A stretch of DNA of 64,000 nucleotides from Pseudomonas sp. MM213 (GTDB taxonomy: Bacteria > Pseudomonadota > Gammaproteobacteria > Pseudomonadales > Pseudomonadaceae): assembly GCF_020423045.1 (NCBI RefSeq), contig NZ_CP081943.1, positions 6,386,001 through 6,450,000 of the forward strand, written 5' to 3'. The position numbers and the translations under genes were made by a program. The notes beneath the pieces are model-generated. The model was not told where the DNA came from, made no database searches, and saw nothing but the letters and a program-made list of their open reading frames with translations. Below are positions 45,384 to 54,810 of this stretch, piece by piece (the first letter of the stretch is position 1; each line of letters begins with the position of its first letter).

Positions 45384-45845
45384 ATGATGGCTGACGATAT
45401 GAATACTCAGGACGACCAGGCGCTGGCTGACGAATGGGCTGCGGCCCTGGAAGAAACCGGCGATGCCGGGCAGGACGACATTGACGCCTTGCTGGCGGCT
45501 GACGCTGCTGGTTCGTCGTCGAACCGTCTGCCGATGGAAGAATTCGGCAGCGTGCCGAAAAACAACGATCCGGTAACCCTGGACGGTCCGAACCTGGACG
45601 TGATCCTCGACATCCCGGTGTCGATTTCCATGGAAGTCGGCAGCACCGACATCAACATCCGTAACCTGCTGCAGCTCAACCAGGGTTCGGTGATCGAGCT
45701 CGATCGCCTGGCCGGTGAGCCGCTGGACGTGCTGGTCAACGGTACGTTGATCGCTCACGGTGAAGTGGTGGTGGTCAACGAGAAGTTCGGCATCCGCCTG
45801 ACCGACGTGATCAGCCCAAGCGAACGCATCAAGAAGCTGCGCTGA
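45384..45845 (+). CDS. fliN: FliN, motor switch protein
   Basis: A 153-residue C-ring protein. The C-terminal SpoA domain (about 70-150: VILDIPVSISMEVGSTDINIRNLLQLNQGSVIELDRLAGEPLDVLVNGTLIAHGEVVVVNEKFGIRLTDVIS) is complete. The N-terminal 60 residues are acidic and carry GQDDIDALLAAD (29-40), which resembles the FliM CheY-binding peptide. Two adjacent ATGs (45384, 45387) are possible; GAGG lies upstream of both. Confidence 0.95.
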   Translation: MMADDMNTQDDQALADEWAAALEETGDAGQDDIDALLAADAAGSSSNRLPMEEFGSVPKNNDPVTLDGPNLDVILDIPVSISMEVGSTDINIRNLLQLNQGSVIELDRLAGEPLDVLVNGTLIAHGEVVVVNEKFGIRLTDVISPSERIKKLR

Positions 45846-46289
45846 GTGAAAAAGCTTTTGGGGTTGTTTCTGGCCTTGCCGTTCAGTGCGTTGGCGGCCG
45901 AACCGGCGGCTAATGCTGCCGTGGCTGTCGCACCTGCTGTCAGCAGTGGTGTGGCGGGCCAGTTGACGCAATTGGTGCTCGGTCTGCTGCTGGTGCTGGG
46001 GTTGATCTTCTTCCTCGCCTGGCTGTTGCGCCGGGTCCAGCAGGCCGGGCCTGCGGGCAAGGCGCAGGTGATCGAATTGATCGGTTCCCGAGCGCTGGGT
46101 CCGCGTGACCGATTGATGCTGGTGCAGGTCGGCAACGAGCAGATTCTGCTCGGTTTGAGCCCCGGCACCATCACCGCGCTGCATGTGCTCAAGGAGCCGG
46201 TGCACGTACCGGTCACCGAGAAAGCGACCCCGGAATTTGCCCAGCGCCTGATGGAACTGATGGGCAAGGATCAGAAGGATAAGAAGTAA
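45846..46289 (+). CDS. fliO: FliO, export gate assembly protein
   Basis: A 147-residue membrane protein that helps assemble the FliP ring. A signal-like hydrophobic N-terminus ([18 protein letters not shown]) is followed by a transmembrane helix at about 38-60 ([24 protein letters not shown]) and the FliO cytoplasmic core ([34 protein letters not shown]). The GTG start directly abuts the fliN stop; its last base overlaps the fliP ATG. Confidence 0.93.
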   Translation: MKKLLGLFLALPFSALAAEPAANAAVAVAPAVSSGVAGQLTQLVLGLLLVLGLIFFLAWLLRRVQQAGPAGKAQVIELIGSRALGPRDRLMLVQVGNEQILLGLSPGTITALHVLKEPVHVPVTEKATPEFAQRLMELMGKDQKDKK

Positions 46290-47047
46290 TGGGTGCGCTA
46301 CGCATCATCTTGACGCTGGCCCTGATGCTGGCCGCGCCGCTGGCCTTCGCCGCCGATCCGTTGTCGATCCCGGCGATCACCCTGGGCACCAACGCACAGG
46401 GCGCTCAGGAATATTCGGTCAGCCTGCAAATCCTGCTGATCATGACCGCGCTGAGTTTCATTCCGGCGTTCGTCATGCTGATGACCAGCTTCACGCGGAT
46501 CATCATCGTCTTCTCGATCCTGCGTCAGGCCCTGGGCCTGCAGCAGACGCCGTCGAACCAGATCCTCACGGGCATGGCGCTGTTTCTGACCCTGTTCATC
46601 ATGGCGCCGGTGTTTGACCGGGTGAACCAGGATGCCTTGCAGCCGTATCTGGCGGAAAAACTCACCGCGCAGGATGCCGTGGCCAAGGCTCAGGTGCCGA
46701 TCAAGGACTTCATGCTGGCGCAGACACGCAGCAGTGATCTGGAATTGTTCATGCGCCTGTCCAAGCGCACGGACATCGCCACGCCGGATCAGGAGCCGCT
46801 GACCATTCTGGTGCCGGCCTTCGTCACGTCCGAGCTGAAAACCGCGTTCCAGATCGGCTTCATGATCTTCATTCCGTTCCTGATCATCGACCTGGTCGTC
46901 GCCAGTGTGCTGATGGCCATGGGTATGATGATGCTCTCGCCGCTGATCATTTCCCTGCCGTTCAAGATCATGCTGTTCGTGCTGGTGGATGGCTGGGCGC
47001 TGATCATCGGGACATTGGCGAGTAGCTTCGGCGGTGTTTCGCCATGA
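46289..47047 (+). CDS. fliP: FliP, flagellar export gate protein
   Basis: A 252-residue core gate protein. A cleavable signal peptide (residues 1-21, ending AFA-AD) is typical for flagellar FliP. Conserved blocks include [33 protein letters not shown] and [32 protein letters not shown]. It forms the FliP5-FliQ4-FliR1 pore. ATGA overlap with fliQ. Confidence 0.97.
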   Translation: MGALRIILTLALMLAAPLAFAADPLSIPAITLGTNAQGAQEYSVSLQILLIMTALSFIPAFVMLMTSFTRIIIVFSILRQALGLQQTPSNQILTGMALFLTLFIMAPVFDRVNQDALQPYLAEKLTAQDAVAKAQVPIKDFMLAQTRSSDLELFMRLSKRTDIATPDQEPLTILVPAFVTSELKTAFQIGFMIFIPFLIIDLVVASVLMAMGMMMLSPLIISLPFKIMLFVLVDGWALIIGTLASSFGGVSP

Positions 47048-47313
47048 CGCCGGAAGTCGCGGTAGACATCTTTCGTGAAGCGCTCTGGCTGACCACCATG
47101 ATGGTCGCCGTGCTGGTGATTCCGAGTCTGCTGGTGGGTCTGCTGGTCGCGATGTTCCAGGCGGCTACGCAGATCAACGAACAAACCCTGAGCTTCTTGC
47201 CGCGCCTGCTGGTCATGCTGGTGACGCTGATCGTTGCCGGTCCGTGGCTGGTGCAGACGTTCATGGAATACATCCTGCAGTTGTACGGCAATATTCCTCG
47301 GGTCATCGGCTAA
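47044..47313 (+). CDS. fliQ: FliQ, flagellar export gate protein
   Basis: An 89-residue protein with two membrane helices (about 16-40 and 52-78): [55 protein letters not shown] is the family signature. It wraps around the FliP/FliR core. It overlaps fliP by four bases; fliR starts three bases after the stop. Confidence 0.97.
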   Translation: MTPEVAVDIFREALWLTTMMVAVLVIPSLLVGLLVAMFQAATQINEQTLSFLPRLLVMLVTLIVAGPWLVQTFMEYILQLYGNIPRVIG

Positions 47314-47316
47314 GCC

Positions 47317-48102
47317 ATGCAGTCACTGCTGCAACTGACCGATACCCAGATCAGCACCTGGGTGGCGACGTTCATGTTGCCCCTGTTTCGCATCGGTGGC
47401 TTGCTGATGGTCATGCCGGTTTTTGGTACGACCCTGGTGCCCCAGCGGGTGCGTCTGTATTTCGCCCTCGCGATCACGGTCGTGATTGCGCCCGGGTTGC
47501 CACCAATGCCGCCGGTCAATGCGCTGGACTTGAGCGGGCTGCTGCTGATTGCCGAGCAGATCCTCATTGGCGCGGTGATGGGGTTCGCCTTGCAACTGTT
47601 CTTCCAGGCCTTTGTGGTCGCCGGGCAGATCGTATCGATTCAGATGGGCATGGGCTTCGCGTCGATGGTCGACCCCACCAACGGCGTGTCGGTGGCGGTG
47701 ATCGGGCAGTTCTTCACCATGCTGGTGACGCTGTTGTTCCTGGCCATGAATGGCCACTTGGTGGTCTTCGAAATTCTCACTGAAAGTTTCACCACGCTCC
47801 CGGTCGGTAGCGGCTTTATGGTTTCACAGTTCTGGGACCTGGCCGGCAAGCTCGGTTGGGTGCTGGGTGCGGCATTGTTGCTGGTGTTGCCGGCGATCAC
47901 CGCGCTACTGGTGGTCAACATCGCGTTTGGCGTGATGACCCGCGCCGCGCCGCAACTGAACATCTTTTCCATCGGCTTCCCGCTGACCCTGGTGCTCGGG
48001 CTGTTCATTGTCTGGGTCGGGCTGGCGGACATCATCAATCAGTACCAACCGCTGGCTACCGAGGCCTTGCAGTGGTTGCGCGAACTGGCACGGGCGCGCT
48101 GA
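47317..48102 (+). CDS. fliR: FliR, flagellar export gate protein
   Basis: A 261-residue polytopic membrane protein with about six hydrophobic segments. It has LPLFRIGGLLMVMPVFGTTLVPQRVRLYFAL near the start, QIVSIQMGMGFASMVDP and APQLNIFSIGFPLTLVLGLFIVW, typical of FliR. It is the single-copy plug of the gate. Three bases separate it from flhB. Confidence 0.97.
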   Translation: MQSLLQLTDTQISTWVATFMLPLFRIGGLLMVMPVFGTTLVPQRVRLYFALAITVVIAPGLPPMPPVNALDLSGLLLIAEQILIGAVMGFALQLFFQAFVVAGQIVSIQMGMGFASMVDPTNGVSVAVIGQFFTMLVTLLFLAMNGHLVVFEILTESFTTLPVGSGFMVSQFWDLAGKLGWVLGAALLLVLPAITALLVVNIAFGVMTRAAPQLNIFSIGFPLTLVLGLFIVWVGLADIINQYQPLATEALQWLRELARAR

Positions 48103-48105
48103 GTC

Positions 48106-49245
48106 ATGGCTGAGAGCGAAAGCGGTCAGGACAAAACAGAAGACCCCACGGAGAAACGTAAAAAGGACTCCAGGGACAAGGGCGAAATTGCGCGCTCCAA
48201 AGAGCTCAATACCCTGGCGATCATGCTTGCCGGTGCCGGTGCGCTGCTGATTTTCGGCGGGGCTTTGGCGCAGGACATGATGGAGCTGATGCGCATGAAC
48301 TTCACGCTGTCGCGGGAAGTGATTCTGGATCAGCGCAGCATGGGCACCTTCCTCCTGCACTCGGGGCAGATTGCCCTGTTGGCGATTCAGCCGGTGATGA
48401 TCACCTTGCTGCTGGCGGCATTTCTCGGCCCGATTTCCCTCGGTGGCTGGTTGTTCGCGGCAGGCTCGATGGCGCCGAAATTCAGTCGCATGAACCCCGG
48501 CGCGGGGCTGAAGCGGATGTTCTCGGCCAAGGCGCTGGTGGAGCTGCTCAAGGCCCTGGCGAAGTTCTTCATTGTGCTGTTCGTCGCGCTGGCGGTGTTG
48601 AATTCCGACATCGACGACCTGATGCGCATTGCGCACGAGCCGTTGGAAATGGCGATCATTCACAGCCTGCAAGTGGTCGGCTGGAGCACCCTGTGGATGG
48701 CGTGCGGCTTGATCATCATCGCTGCCGTCGACGTGCCGGTGCAGCTCTGGGAAAGCCACAAGAAGCTGCTGATGACCAAGCAGGAAGTGCGCGACGAGCA
48801 CAAGGATCAGGAGGGTAGGCCGGAGGTCAAGCAGCGCATTCGCCAGTTGCAGCGCGAGATGTCCCAGCGCCGGATGATGGCGGCCATCCCTGAGGCCGAT
48901 GTGGTCATTACCAACCCGACTCACTATGCCGTGGCGCTCAAATACGACCCGGACAAGGGCTCGGCACCGATGCTGATTGCCAAGGGCAGTGATTTCCTGG
49001 CCCTGAAAATCCGTGAAATCGCCGTGGCCAACGAAGTGCTGCTGCTGGAGTCTCCGGCCCTGGCGCGTTCGATCTATTACTCCACGGAGCTGGAGCAGGA
49101 AATTCCTGGCGGGCTTTATCTGGCCGTCGCTCAGGTATTGGCCTACGTCTACCAGATCCGACAGCACCGCGCGGGCAAGGGCAAGCGGCCGGATCCGCTC
49201 AAGGATGATTTGCCGATTCCACCGGATCTGCGCCGCGATTCCTGA
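48106..49245 (+). CDS. flhB: FlhB, export substrate-specificity switch
   Basis: 379 residues. Four membrane helices lie in the first 210 residues. The auto-cleavage site Asn270-Pro271-Thr272-His273 (VVITNPTHYAVAL) is intact, so the protein can switch from hook to filament substrates when FliK signals. The N-terminus SGQDKTEDPTEKRKKDSRDKGEIARSKEL is diagnostic. Last gene of the fliL operon. Confidence 0.97.
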   Translation: MAESESGQDKTEDPTEKRKKDSRDKGEIARSKELNTLAIMLAGAGALLIFGGALAQDMMELMRMNFTLSREVILDQRSMGTFLLHSGQIALLAIQPVMITLLLAAFLGPISLGGWLFAAGSMAPKFSRMNPGAGLKRMFSAKALVELLKALAKFFIVLFVALAVLNSDIDDLMRIAHEPLEMAIIHSLQVVGWSTLWMACGLIIIAAVDVPVQLWESHKKLLMTKQEVRDEHKDQEGRPEVKQRIRQLQREMSQRRMMAAIPEADVVITNPTHYAVALKYDPDKGSAPMLIAKGSDFLALKIREIAVANEVLLLESPALARSIYYSTELEQEIPGGLYLAVAQVLAYVYQIRQHRAGKGKRPDPLKDDLPIPPDLRRDS

Positions 49246-49267
49246 GGTTTGCGCTAGTCGTGCCGAC

Positions 49268-49363
49268 GCCTTCGCGGGCAAGCCTCGCTCCTACAGGGTT
49301 TGCGTCGACCACAAAAACATCTGTGCCATCCGTCCTGTAGGAGCGTGGCTTGCCCGCGAAAGC
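49268..49363. repeat. REP inverted pair between flhB and flhA
   Basis: TTCGCGGGCAAGCCTCGCTC (from 49271) faces GGAGCGTGGCTTGCCCGCGA (49340-49359). It is the same REP subfamily as after fliJ. It lies between the flhB stop and the flhA promoter. Confidence 0.85.
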
Positions 49364-49423
49364 GTCAGCCCGGACGACACAACTCCCCCCAGAAACCCCT
49401 CTGTTCCAAGCTCTCGGCAAAAG

Positions 49424-49440
49424 TTGGAAGGCTTCTTGCA
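49424..49440 (+). promoter_or_regulatory. Sigma-54 promoter of flhA
   Basis: TTGGAAGGCTTCTTGCA has GG and GC separated by 10 bases and a perfect TTGCA -12 half; the -24 half is TGGAA instead of TGGCA. It lies 62 bases before the flhA GTG. FleQ/RpoN control of flhA is known in Pseudomonas. Confidence 0.8.
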
Positions 49441-49501
49441 GTAGCCGCCCTGCGTCTGCTTCAGGCGTCAAAAGTTTGCTTTAAAGGAACGGGGAAAACC
49501 G

Positions 49502-51631
49502 GTGGATCGCTCTCAGTTACTCAACAGTGCCCGCACAAACGTTGCCGACTTAAGTCGGGGCAATCTGGGCGTGCCGTTGTTGCTGCTGGTCATGCTGGCC
49601 ATGATGATGCTGCCGGTGCCGCCGTTCCTGCTGGACGTGTTCTTCACGTTCAACATCGCGCTGTCGATTGTCGTGCTGCTGGTCTGCGTCTACGCGTTGC
49701 GGCCGCTGGATTTCGCGGTGTTCCCGACCATTCTGCTGGTGGCAACGTTGTTGCGACTGGCGCTGAACGTGGCCTCCACACGGGTGGTGATGCTTCACGG
49801 GCAGGACGGCCACGCCGCCGCCGGTAAGGTGATCCAGGCGTTCGGTGAGGTGGTGATCGGCGGCAACTACGTGGTCGGTATCGTGGTCTTCGCGATTTTG
49901 ATGATCATCAACTTCGTCGTGGTAACCAAGGGTGCCGGGCGGATTTCCGAGGTGAGCGCACGTTTCACCCTCGATGCGATGCCCGGCAAACAAATGGCGA
50001 TCGACGCCGATTTGAACGCCGGCCTGATCGATCAGAACCAGGCCAAGATGCGCCGGATGGAAGTGGCCCAGGAAGCCGAGTTCTACGGTTCCATGGACGG
50101 TGCCAGCAAGTTCGTGCGCGGCGACGCCATCGCCGGTTTGCTGATTCTGTTCATCAACCTGATCGGCGGCATGGCGGTCGGTATCTTCCAGCACGGCATG
50201 ACCTTCGGTGATGCGGGCAGGGTTTACGCGTTGCTGACCATCGGTGACGGTTTGGTGGCGCAATTGCCATCACTGTTGTTATCTACAGCTGCAGCGATCA
50301 TGGTGACCCGTGCTTCCGGTTCGGAAGACATGGGCAAGCAGATCAATCGCCAGATGTTCGCCTCGCCCAAGGCGCTGGCCGTGGCGGCGGGCCTGATGGC
50401 AGTGATGGGCCTGGTGCCCGGCATGCCGCACTTTTCCTTTCTGACCATGGCGGCCCTGGCGGCCGGTGGCGCGTACCTGTTCTGGAAGAAGCAGAACATC
50501 GTCAAGGTTCAGGCCCTGCAAGAGGTCAAGCGTCAGCAGGAATTGCTGCCATCGCCGGCTCGCGCTCAGGAAACCAAGGAGCTTGGCTGGGACGATGTGA
50601 CGCCGATCGACATGATTGGCCTGGAAGTCGGCTATCGTCTGATTCCGCTGGTGGACCGCAATCAGGGTGGTCAGCTGCTGGCGCGGATCAAGGGTGTGCG
50701 TAAAAAGCTGTCCCAGGATCTGGGCTTCCTGATGCCGACTGTGCATATCCGTGACAACCTCGACCTCGCACCGAGCGCCTATCGCCTCACTCTGATGGGG
50801 GTGATCCTGGCCGAAGCGGAGATTTATCCGGACCGCGAGCTGGCGATCAACCCTGGTCAGGTCTACGGTTCGCTCAACGGTATTACCGCCAAAGATCCGG
50901 CTTTCGGGCTGGAGGCGGTCTGGATCGAAGTCAGTCAGCGCGCGCAGGCACAATCCCTCGGTTACACCGTGGTCGATGCCAGTACGGTAGTGGCAACCCA
51001 TTTGAACCAGATTCTGTACAAGCACTCCAGTGAGCTGATTGGCCACGAAGAAGTGCAGCAACTCATGCAATTGCTGGCCAAAAGCTCGCCAAAACTGGCG
51101 GAAGAGCTGGTGCCGGGCGTGGTTTCGTTGTCACAGTTGCTCAAGGTGCTCCAGGCGTTGCTGGCCGAACAGGTGCCCGTGCGGGACATTCGCAGCATCG
51201 CCGAGGCGATCGCGAACAATGCCGCCAAGAGTCAAGATACTGCCGCGCTGGTGGCCGCCGTCCGCGTCGGCGTATCTCGTGCAATCGTCCAAAGCATTGT
51301 GGGGACTGAGTCGGAGCTGCCAGTTATCACCTTGGAGCCAAGGTTGGAACAAATATTGCTCAATAGTCTTCAGAAGGCAGGACAAGGCTCGGAAGAGGGC
51401 GTTCTGCTGGAGCCAAGCATGGCTGAAAAACTGCAACGCTCGTTGATCGATGCGGCGCAGCGTCAGGAAATGCAAGGTCAGCCGGTGATTCTGCTGGTGG
51501 CCGGCCCGGTTCGCGCGATGCTGTCGCGATTCGGCCGACTGGCAGTCCCGGGTTTGCATGTGTTGGCTTACCAGGAAATCCCTGACAACAAGCAAGTGAC
51601 CATCGTTGCGACAGTAGGGCCCAACGGCTGA
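49502..51631 (+). CDS. flhA: FlhA, export gate protein (proton channel and cytoplasmic ring)
   Basis: 709 residues. Eight hydrophobic helices span about 20-320. The conserved FHIPEP loop region is about 140-215 (VVVTKGAGRISEVSARFTLDAMPGKQMAIDADLNAGLIDQNQAKMRR), which is the FlhA signature. The large cytoplasmic domain (about 360-709) binds FliH-FliI and chaperone-substrate complexes. It starts at GTG 49502, since AAAGGAAC lies upstream and no ATG fits. First gene of the flhA-flhF-fleN-fliA transcript. Confidence 0.97.
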   Translation: MDRSQLLNSARTNVADLSRGNLGVPLLLLVMLAMMMLPVPPFLLDVFFTFNIALSIVVLLVCVYALRPLDFAVFPTILLVATLLRLALNVASTRVVMLHGQDGHAAAGKVIQAFGEVVIGGNYVVGIVVFAILMIINFVVVTKGAGRISEVSARFTLDAMPGKQMAIDADLNAGLIDQNQAKMRRMEVAQEAEFYGSMDGASKFVRGDAIAGLLILFINLIGGMAVGIFQHGMTFGDAGRVYALLTIGDGLVAQLPSLLLSTAAAIMVTRASGSEDMGKQINRQMFASPKALAVAAGLMAVMGLVPGMPHFSFLTMAALAAGGAYLFWKKQNIVKVQALQEVKRQQELLPSPARAQETKELGWDDVTPIDMIGLEVGYRLIPLVDRNQGGQLLARIKGVRKKLSQDLGFLMPTVHIRDNLDLAPSAYRLTLMGVILAEAEIYPDRELAINPGQVYGSLNGITAKDPAFGLEAVWIEVSQRAQAQSLGYTVVDASTVVATHLNQILYKHSSELIGHEEVQQLMQLLAKSSPKLAEELVPGVVSLSQLLKVLQALLAEQVPVRDIRSIAEAIANNAAKSQDTAALVAAVRVGVSRAIVQSIVGTESELPVITLEPRLEQILLNSLQKAGQGSEEGVLLEPSMAEKLQRSLIDAAQRQEMQGQPVILLVAGPVRAMLSRFGRLAVPGLHVLAYQEIPDNKQVTIVATVGPNG

Positions 51632-51642
51632 GGTAGTGGTTT

Positions 51643-52971
51643 ATGCAAGTTAAGCGTTTTTTCGCCGCCGATATGCGTCAGGCCATGAAGCTGGTTCGTG
51701 ATGAGCTGGGCGCTGATGCCGCCATCATTGGCAACCGCCGGATCGCCGGTGGTGTCGAGCTGACGGCCGCTCTGGATTACAAACTGTCGGCGCTGGCCCC
51801 GCGTGTTCCGAACATGGAACTCGAGGATGAGCTGCGCAAGACCCAGTCGCGGATCGTCACCGCCCAGGCCGAACTGAGCCTGCGCAGCGATGGCGAGAGC
51901 GACAAGTCCACCAATCGCCAGTTGTTCGCCGGCCTGCCGCTGACTGCCGCCGAGCCGCTGATCGAGCCGACCTACGCTGAACCTCGTCGCCCGGCACCGG
52001 CCCCTGCGCCTGCCGCGACCGGTGTTGATCCGCGTGCCTTCGACTCGATGCGTTTCGAACTCAACAGCCTGCGCGAACTGATGGAAGTACAACTCGGTTC
52101 GCTGGCCTGGAATCAGTTGCAAGGCAGCCGCCCGGCCCAGGCCAACCTTTGGCGCCGCCTGCAACGCATCGGCTTGTCCGGTCCGTTGTCCCGCGATCTG
52201 CTGGAACTGATTACCGACATTGATGAGCCTCGTCAGGCCTGGCGCATGTTGCTGGCGCACCTGGCGCGGATGATCGCCACACCGGAAGTCGAGCCACTGG
52301 AAGAGGGCGGCGTGATTGCCATGGTCGGCCCCGCCGGCATGGGCAAGACCACCACCCTGGCCAAGCTCGCGGCCCGTTACGTGCTCAAGTACGGTGCGCA
52401 GAACATCGCGCTGGTGAGCATGGACAGCTACCGCATCGGTGCCCAGGAACAACTCAAGACCCTCGGCCGGATCCTCAATGTGTCGGTGACGCACGTCGAT
52501 CCGGGCCAGTCCCTGGTGCAGGCGCTGGATCCTTTGCTGCGCAAGCGCGTGGTGCTGATCGATACCGCGGGCCTTCAGGCCAGCGATCCGGCATTGCGCA
52601 TGCAGCTCGAAAGCCTGGCCGGTCGTGGCATCAAATCAAAAAATTATCTGGTTCTGGCAACCACCAGCCAAAAACAGGTTCTAACCGCCGCTTATCACAG
52701 TTACAAGCGCTGCGGGCTGGCTGGCTGCATCCTGACTAAACTGGATGAGACGGCAAGCTTGGGCGAGGTGTTGAGCCTGGCGATCAGTCATGAATTGCCG
52801 GTGGCTTACCTGACTGATGGGCCGCGTATTCCGGATGATCTGCATCTGCCGCGTCGTCATCAGTTGGTCAGTCGCGCCGTTAGCGTGCAAATGCAGGAAG
52901 AACCCAGCGAAGAAGCCATGGCTGACATGTTCGCTGATATTTATCACAGCCCGACCAAGCAGGTTGGCTGA
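51643..52971 (+). CDS. flhF: FlhF, SRP-type GTPase for polar flagellum placement
   Basis: 442 residues. The N-terminal basic and variable domain (MQVKRFFAADMRQAMKLVRDELGADAAIIGNRRIAGGVEL) is typical of FlhF. The NG GTPase domain (about 215-430) has the P-loop VGPAGMGKTTTLAKLAARY near 228-246, DSYRIGAQEQLKTLGRIL, DTAGLQ and TKLDETASLGEVLSLAI. It recruits the first flagellar parts to the cell pole and is balanced by FleN, the next gene. Confidence 0.97.
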   Translation: MQVKRFFAADMRQAMKLVRDELGADAAIIGNRRIAGGVELTAALDYKLSALAPRVPNMELEDELRKTQSRIVTAQAELSLRSDGESDKSTNRQLFAGLPLTAAEPLIEPTYAEPRRPAPAPAPAATGVDPRAFDSMRFELNSLRELMEVQLGSLAWNQLQGSRPAQANLWRRLQRIGLSGPLSRDLLELITDIDEPRQAWRMLLAHLARMIATPEVEPLEEGGVIAMVGPAGMGKTTTLAKLAARYVLKYGAQNIALVSMDSYRIGAQEQLKTLGRILNVSVTHVDPGQSLVQALDPLLRKRVVLIDTAGLQASDPALRMQLESLAGRGIKSKNYLVLATTSQKQVLTAAYHSYKRCGLAGCILTKLDETASLGEVLSLAISHELPVAYLTDGPRIPDDLHLPRRHQLVSRAVSVQMQEEPSEEAMADMFADIYHSPTKQVG

Positions 52972-53087
52972 GGTATTAATGAACAGTTTTTGTACCTACA
53001 TCGATGGTCTGCCATGCATTGTTCAGTTGATGAGCGCGCAGCCAGTAATGTGGCCTCCGTCTATGCAAGACAAGGTAAAGAAATAAC

Positions 53088-53918
53088 ATGGGCAGCATGC
53101 ATCCCGTACAGGTGATCGCGGTGACCGGCGGCAAAGGTGGCGTCGGGAAGACTAATGTGTCAGTGAACTTGTCCCTGGCTCTAGCTGAGCTCGGCCGGCG
53201 CGTCATGCTGCTGGACGCCGATCTGGGGCTGGCGAATGTCGACGTCCTGTTGGGACTGACACCCAAACGTACCCTGGCCGACGTCATCGAAGGCCGCTGT
53301 GAGCTGCGCGACGTATTGTTGCAGGGGCCAGGCGGCATCCGCATCGTCCCGGCCGCGTCCGGCACTCAAAGCATGGTTCATCTGAGTCCGGCCCAGCATG
53401 CCGGCCTGATCCAGGCGTTCAGCGATATCGGCGACAACCTCGACGTGCTCGTGATCGACACCGCTGCGGGTATTGGTGACTCGGTAGTCAGTTTTGTTCG
53501 CGCCGCGCAAGAAGTCTTGCTGGTGGTCTGCGACGAGCCGACTTCGATCACGGATGCCTACGCCCTGATCAAACTGCTCAACCGCGACTACGGCATGAAC
53601 CGCTTCCGCGTCCTGGCCAACATGGCCCAGAGCCCGCAGGAAGGCCGCAACCTGTTCGCCAAGTTGACCAAGGTCACGGACCGCTTCCTCGACGTCGCCT
53701 TACAATACGTCGGTGCGGTGCCGTACGACGAAAGCGTGCGCAAGGCTGTGCAGAAGCAGCGCGCGGTCTATGAAGCCTTCCCTCGTTCCAAGTGCTCCCT
53801 GGCTTTCAAGGCCATCGCACAAAAGGTCGATACCTGGCCGCTGCCTGCCAACCCGCGCGGGCACCTGGAGTTTTTCGTCGAGCGCCTCGTGCAACAAACG
53901 GCAGGACCCGTGCTATGA
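53088..53918 (+). CDS. fleN: FleN (FlhG), ParA-like ATPase controlling flagellar number
   Basis: A 276-residue MinD/ParA-type ATPase with the deviant Walker A GGKGGVGKTNVSVNLS (about 10-25), LLDADLGLANVDVLLGL (about 39-55) and VLVIDTAAGIGDSVVSFVRAA (about 122-142). It binds FleQ and blocks its activity, restricting cells to few polar flagella. ATG 53088 or 53097 are both possible. A 116-base gap follows flhF. Its stop overlaps the fliA ATG. Confidence 0.96.
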   Translation: MGSMHPVQVIAVTGGKGGVGKTNVSVNLSLALAELGRRVMLLDADLGLANVDVLLGLTPKRTLADVIEGRCELRDVLLQGPGGIRIVPAASGTQSMVHLSPAQHAGLIQAFSDIGDNLDVLVIDTAAGIGDSVVSFVRAAQEVLLVVCDEPTSITDAYALIKLLNRDYGMNRFRVLANMAQSPQEGRNLFAKLTKVTDRFLDVALQYVGAVPYDESVRKAVQKQRAVYEAFPRSKCSLAFKAIAQKVDTWPLPANPRGHLEFFVERLVQQTAGPVL

Positions 53919-54655
53919 CAGCCAGCGGTTACAACCTCTACAAGAAGTCGGCGCGTGACGCGCAGTACGAGCTGATCGAGCGTTACGCGCCACTGGTCAA
54001 ACGCATTGCTTACCACCTGCTGGCGCGACTGCCAGCCAGTGTCCAGGTCGAAGACCTGATCCAGGCCGGGATGATCGGCCTGCTTGAAGTATCCACCAAA
54101 TATGACGCCAGCAAAGGCGCGAGTTTCGAGACGTACGCGGGCATCCGGATCCGCGGCGCCATGCTTGATGAAGTGCGCAAAGGGGACTGGGCACCACGTT
54201 CGGTCCACCGCAATACCCGCATGGTCAGCGACGCAATTCGCTCGATTGAAGCTAAAACCGGCCGTGACGCTAAAGATCACGAAGTTGCGGCCGAACTCCA
54301 ATTGAGTCTCGACGATTACTACGGGATTTTGAACGACACCCTGGGCAGCCGCTTGTTCAGTTTCGACGACCTGTTGCAGGACGGCGAACACGAAGGGCTG
54401 CATGAGGATGGCGCGAGTGCTCATCTCGAGCCGTCGCGCGATCTGGAAGATGAACGCTTCCAGGCAGCGCTGGCGGACGCGATTGCCAATTTGCCGGAGC
54501 GTGAGCGACTGGTGTTGGCGCTGTACTACGACGAAGAGTTGAATCTCAAGGAAATCGGTGAGGTCCTGGGGGTCAGCGAATCTCGGGTCAGCCAGTTACA
54601 CAGCCAGTGCGCGGCCCGTTTGCGGGGGCGTTTGGGGGAGTGGCGAGCGCGCTGA
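53915..54655 (+). CDS. fliA: FliA, sigma-28 factor
   Basis: A 246-residue flagellar sigma factor. Region 2: YAPLVKRIAYHLLARLPASVQVEDLIQAGMIGLLEVSTKYDASKGASFETYAGIRIRGAMLDEVRKGDW (about 24-90). Region 3 covers about 100-165. Region 4: LVLALYYDEELNLKEIGEVLGVSESRVSQLHSQCAARLR (about 200-240). It recognises the fliC and probably fliS promoters in this window and is held by FlgM, which is not here. Start overlaps fleN (ATGA). Confidence 0.97.
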   Translation: MTASGYNLYKKSARDAQYELIERYAPLVKRIAYHLLARLPASVQVEDLIQAGMIGLLEVSTKYDASKGASFETYAGIRIRGAMLDEVRKGDWAPRSVHRNTRMVSDAIRSIEAKTGRDAKDHEVAAELQLSLDDYYGILNDTLGSRLFSFDDLLQDGEHEGLHEDGASAHLEPSRDLEDERFQAALADAIANLPERERLVLALYYDEELNLKEIGEVLGVSESRVSQLHSQCAARLRGRLGEWRAR

Positions 54656-54810
54656 AGGCAGTGTGGGGACACTGCGAACTTGGCTGGTGTGGTGTTGAAC
54701 TGCGCCGGTCTCGATCTGTTGTGCTCCAGACAGTCATTGAGTGCTTTGCCGGATTGATTGAAATGGCGCGTCCAGGTGCTGGGCGCGTTTAAGACTGCTT
54801 GGAGGTCGAA
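54656..54810. other. fliA-cheY gap with a small perfect hairpin
   Basis: The 155-base gap contains GCAGTGT-GGGG-ACACTGC (54658-54675), a 7-bp perfect stem right after the fliA stop, without a U-tract. No sigma-54 or clear sigma-28 site was found. A GGAGGT ribosome site at 54801-54806 belongs to cheY. Confidence 0.4.
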
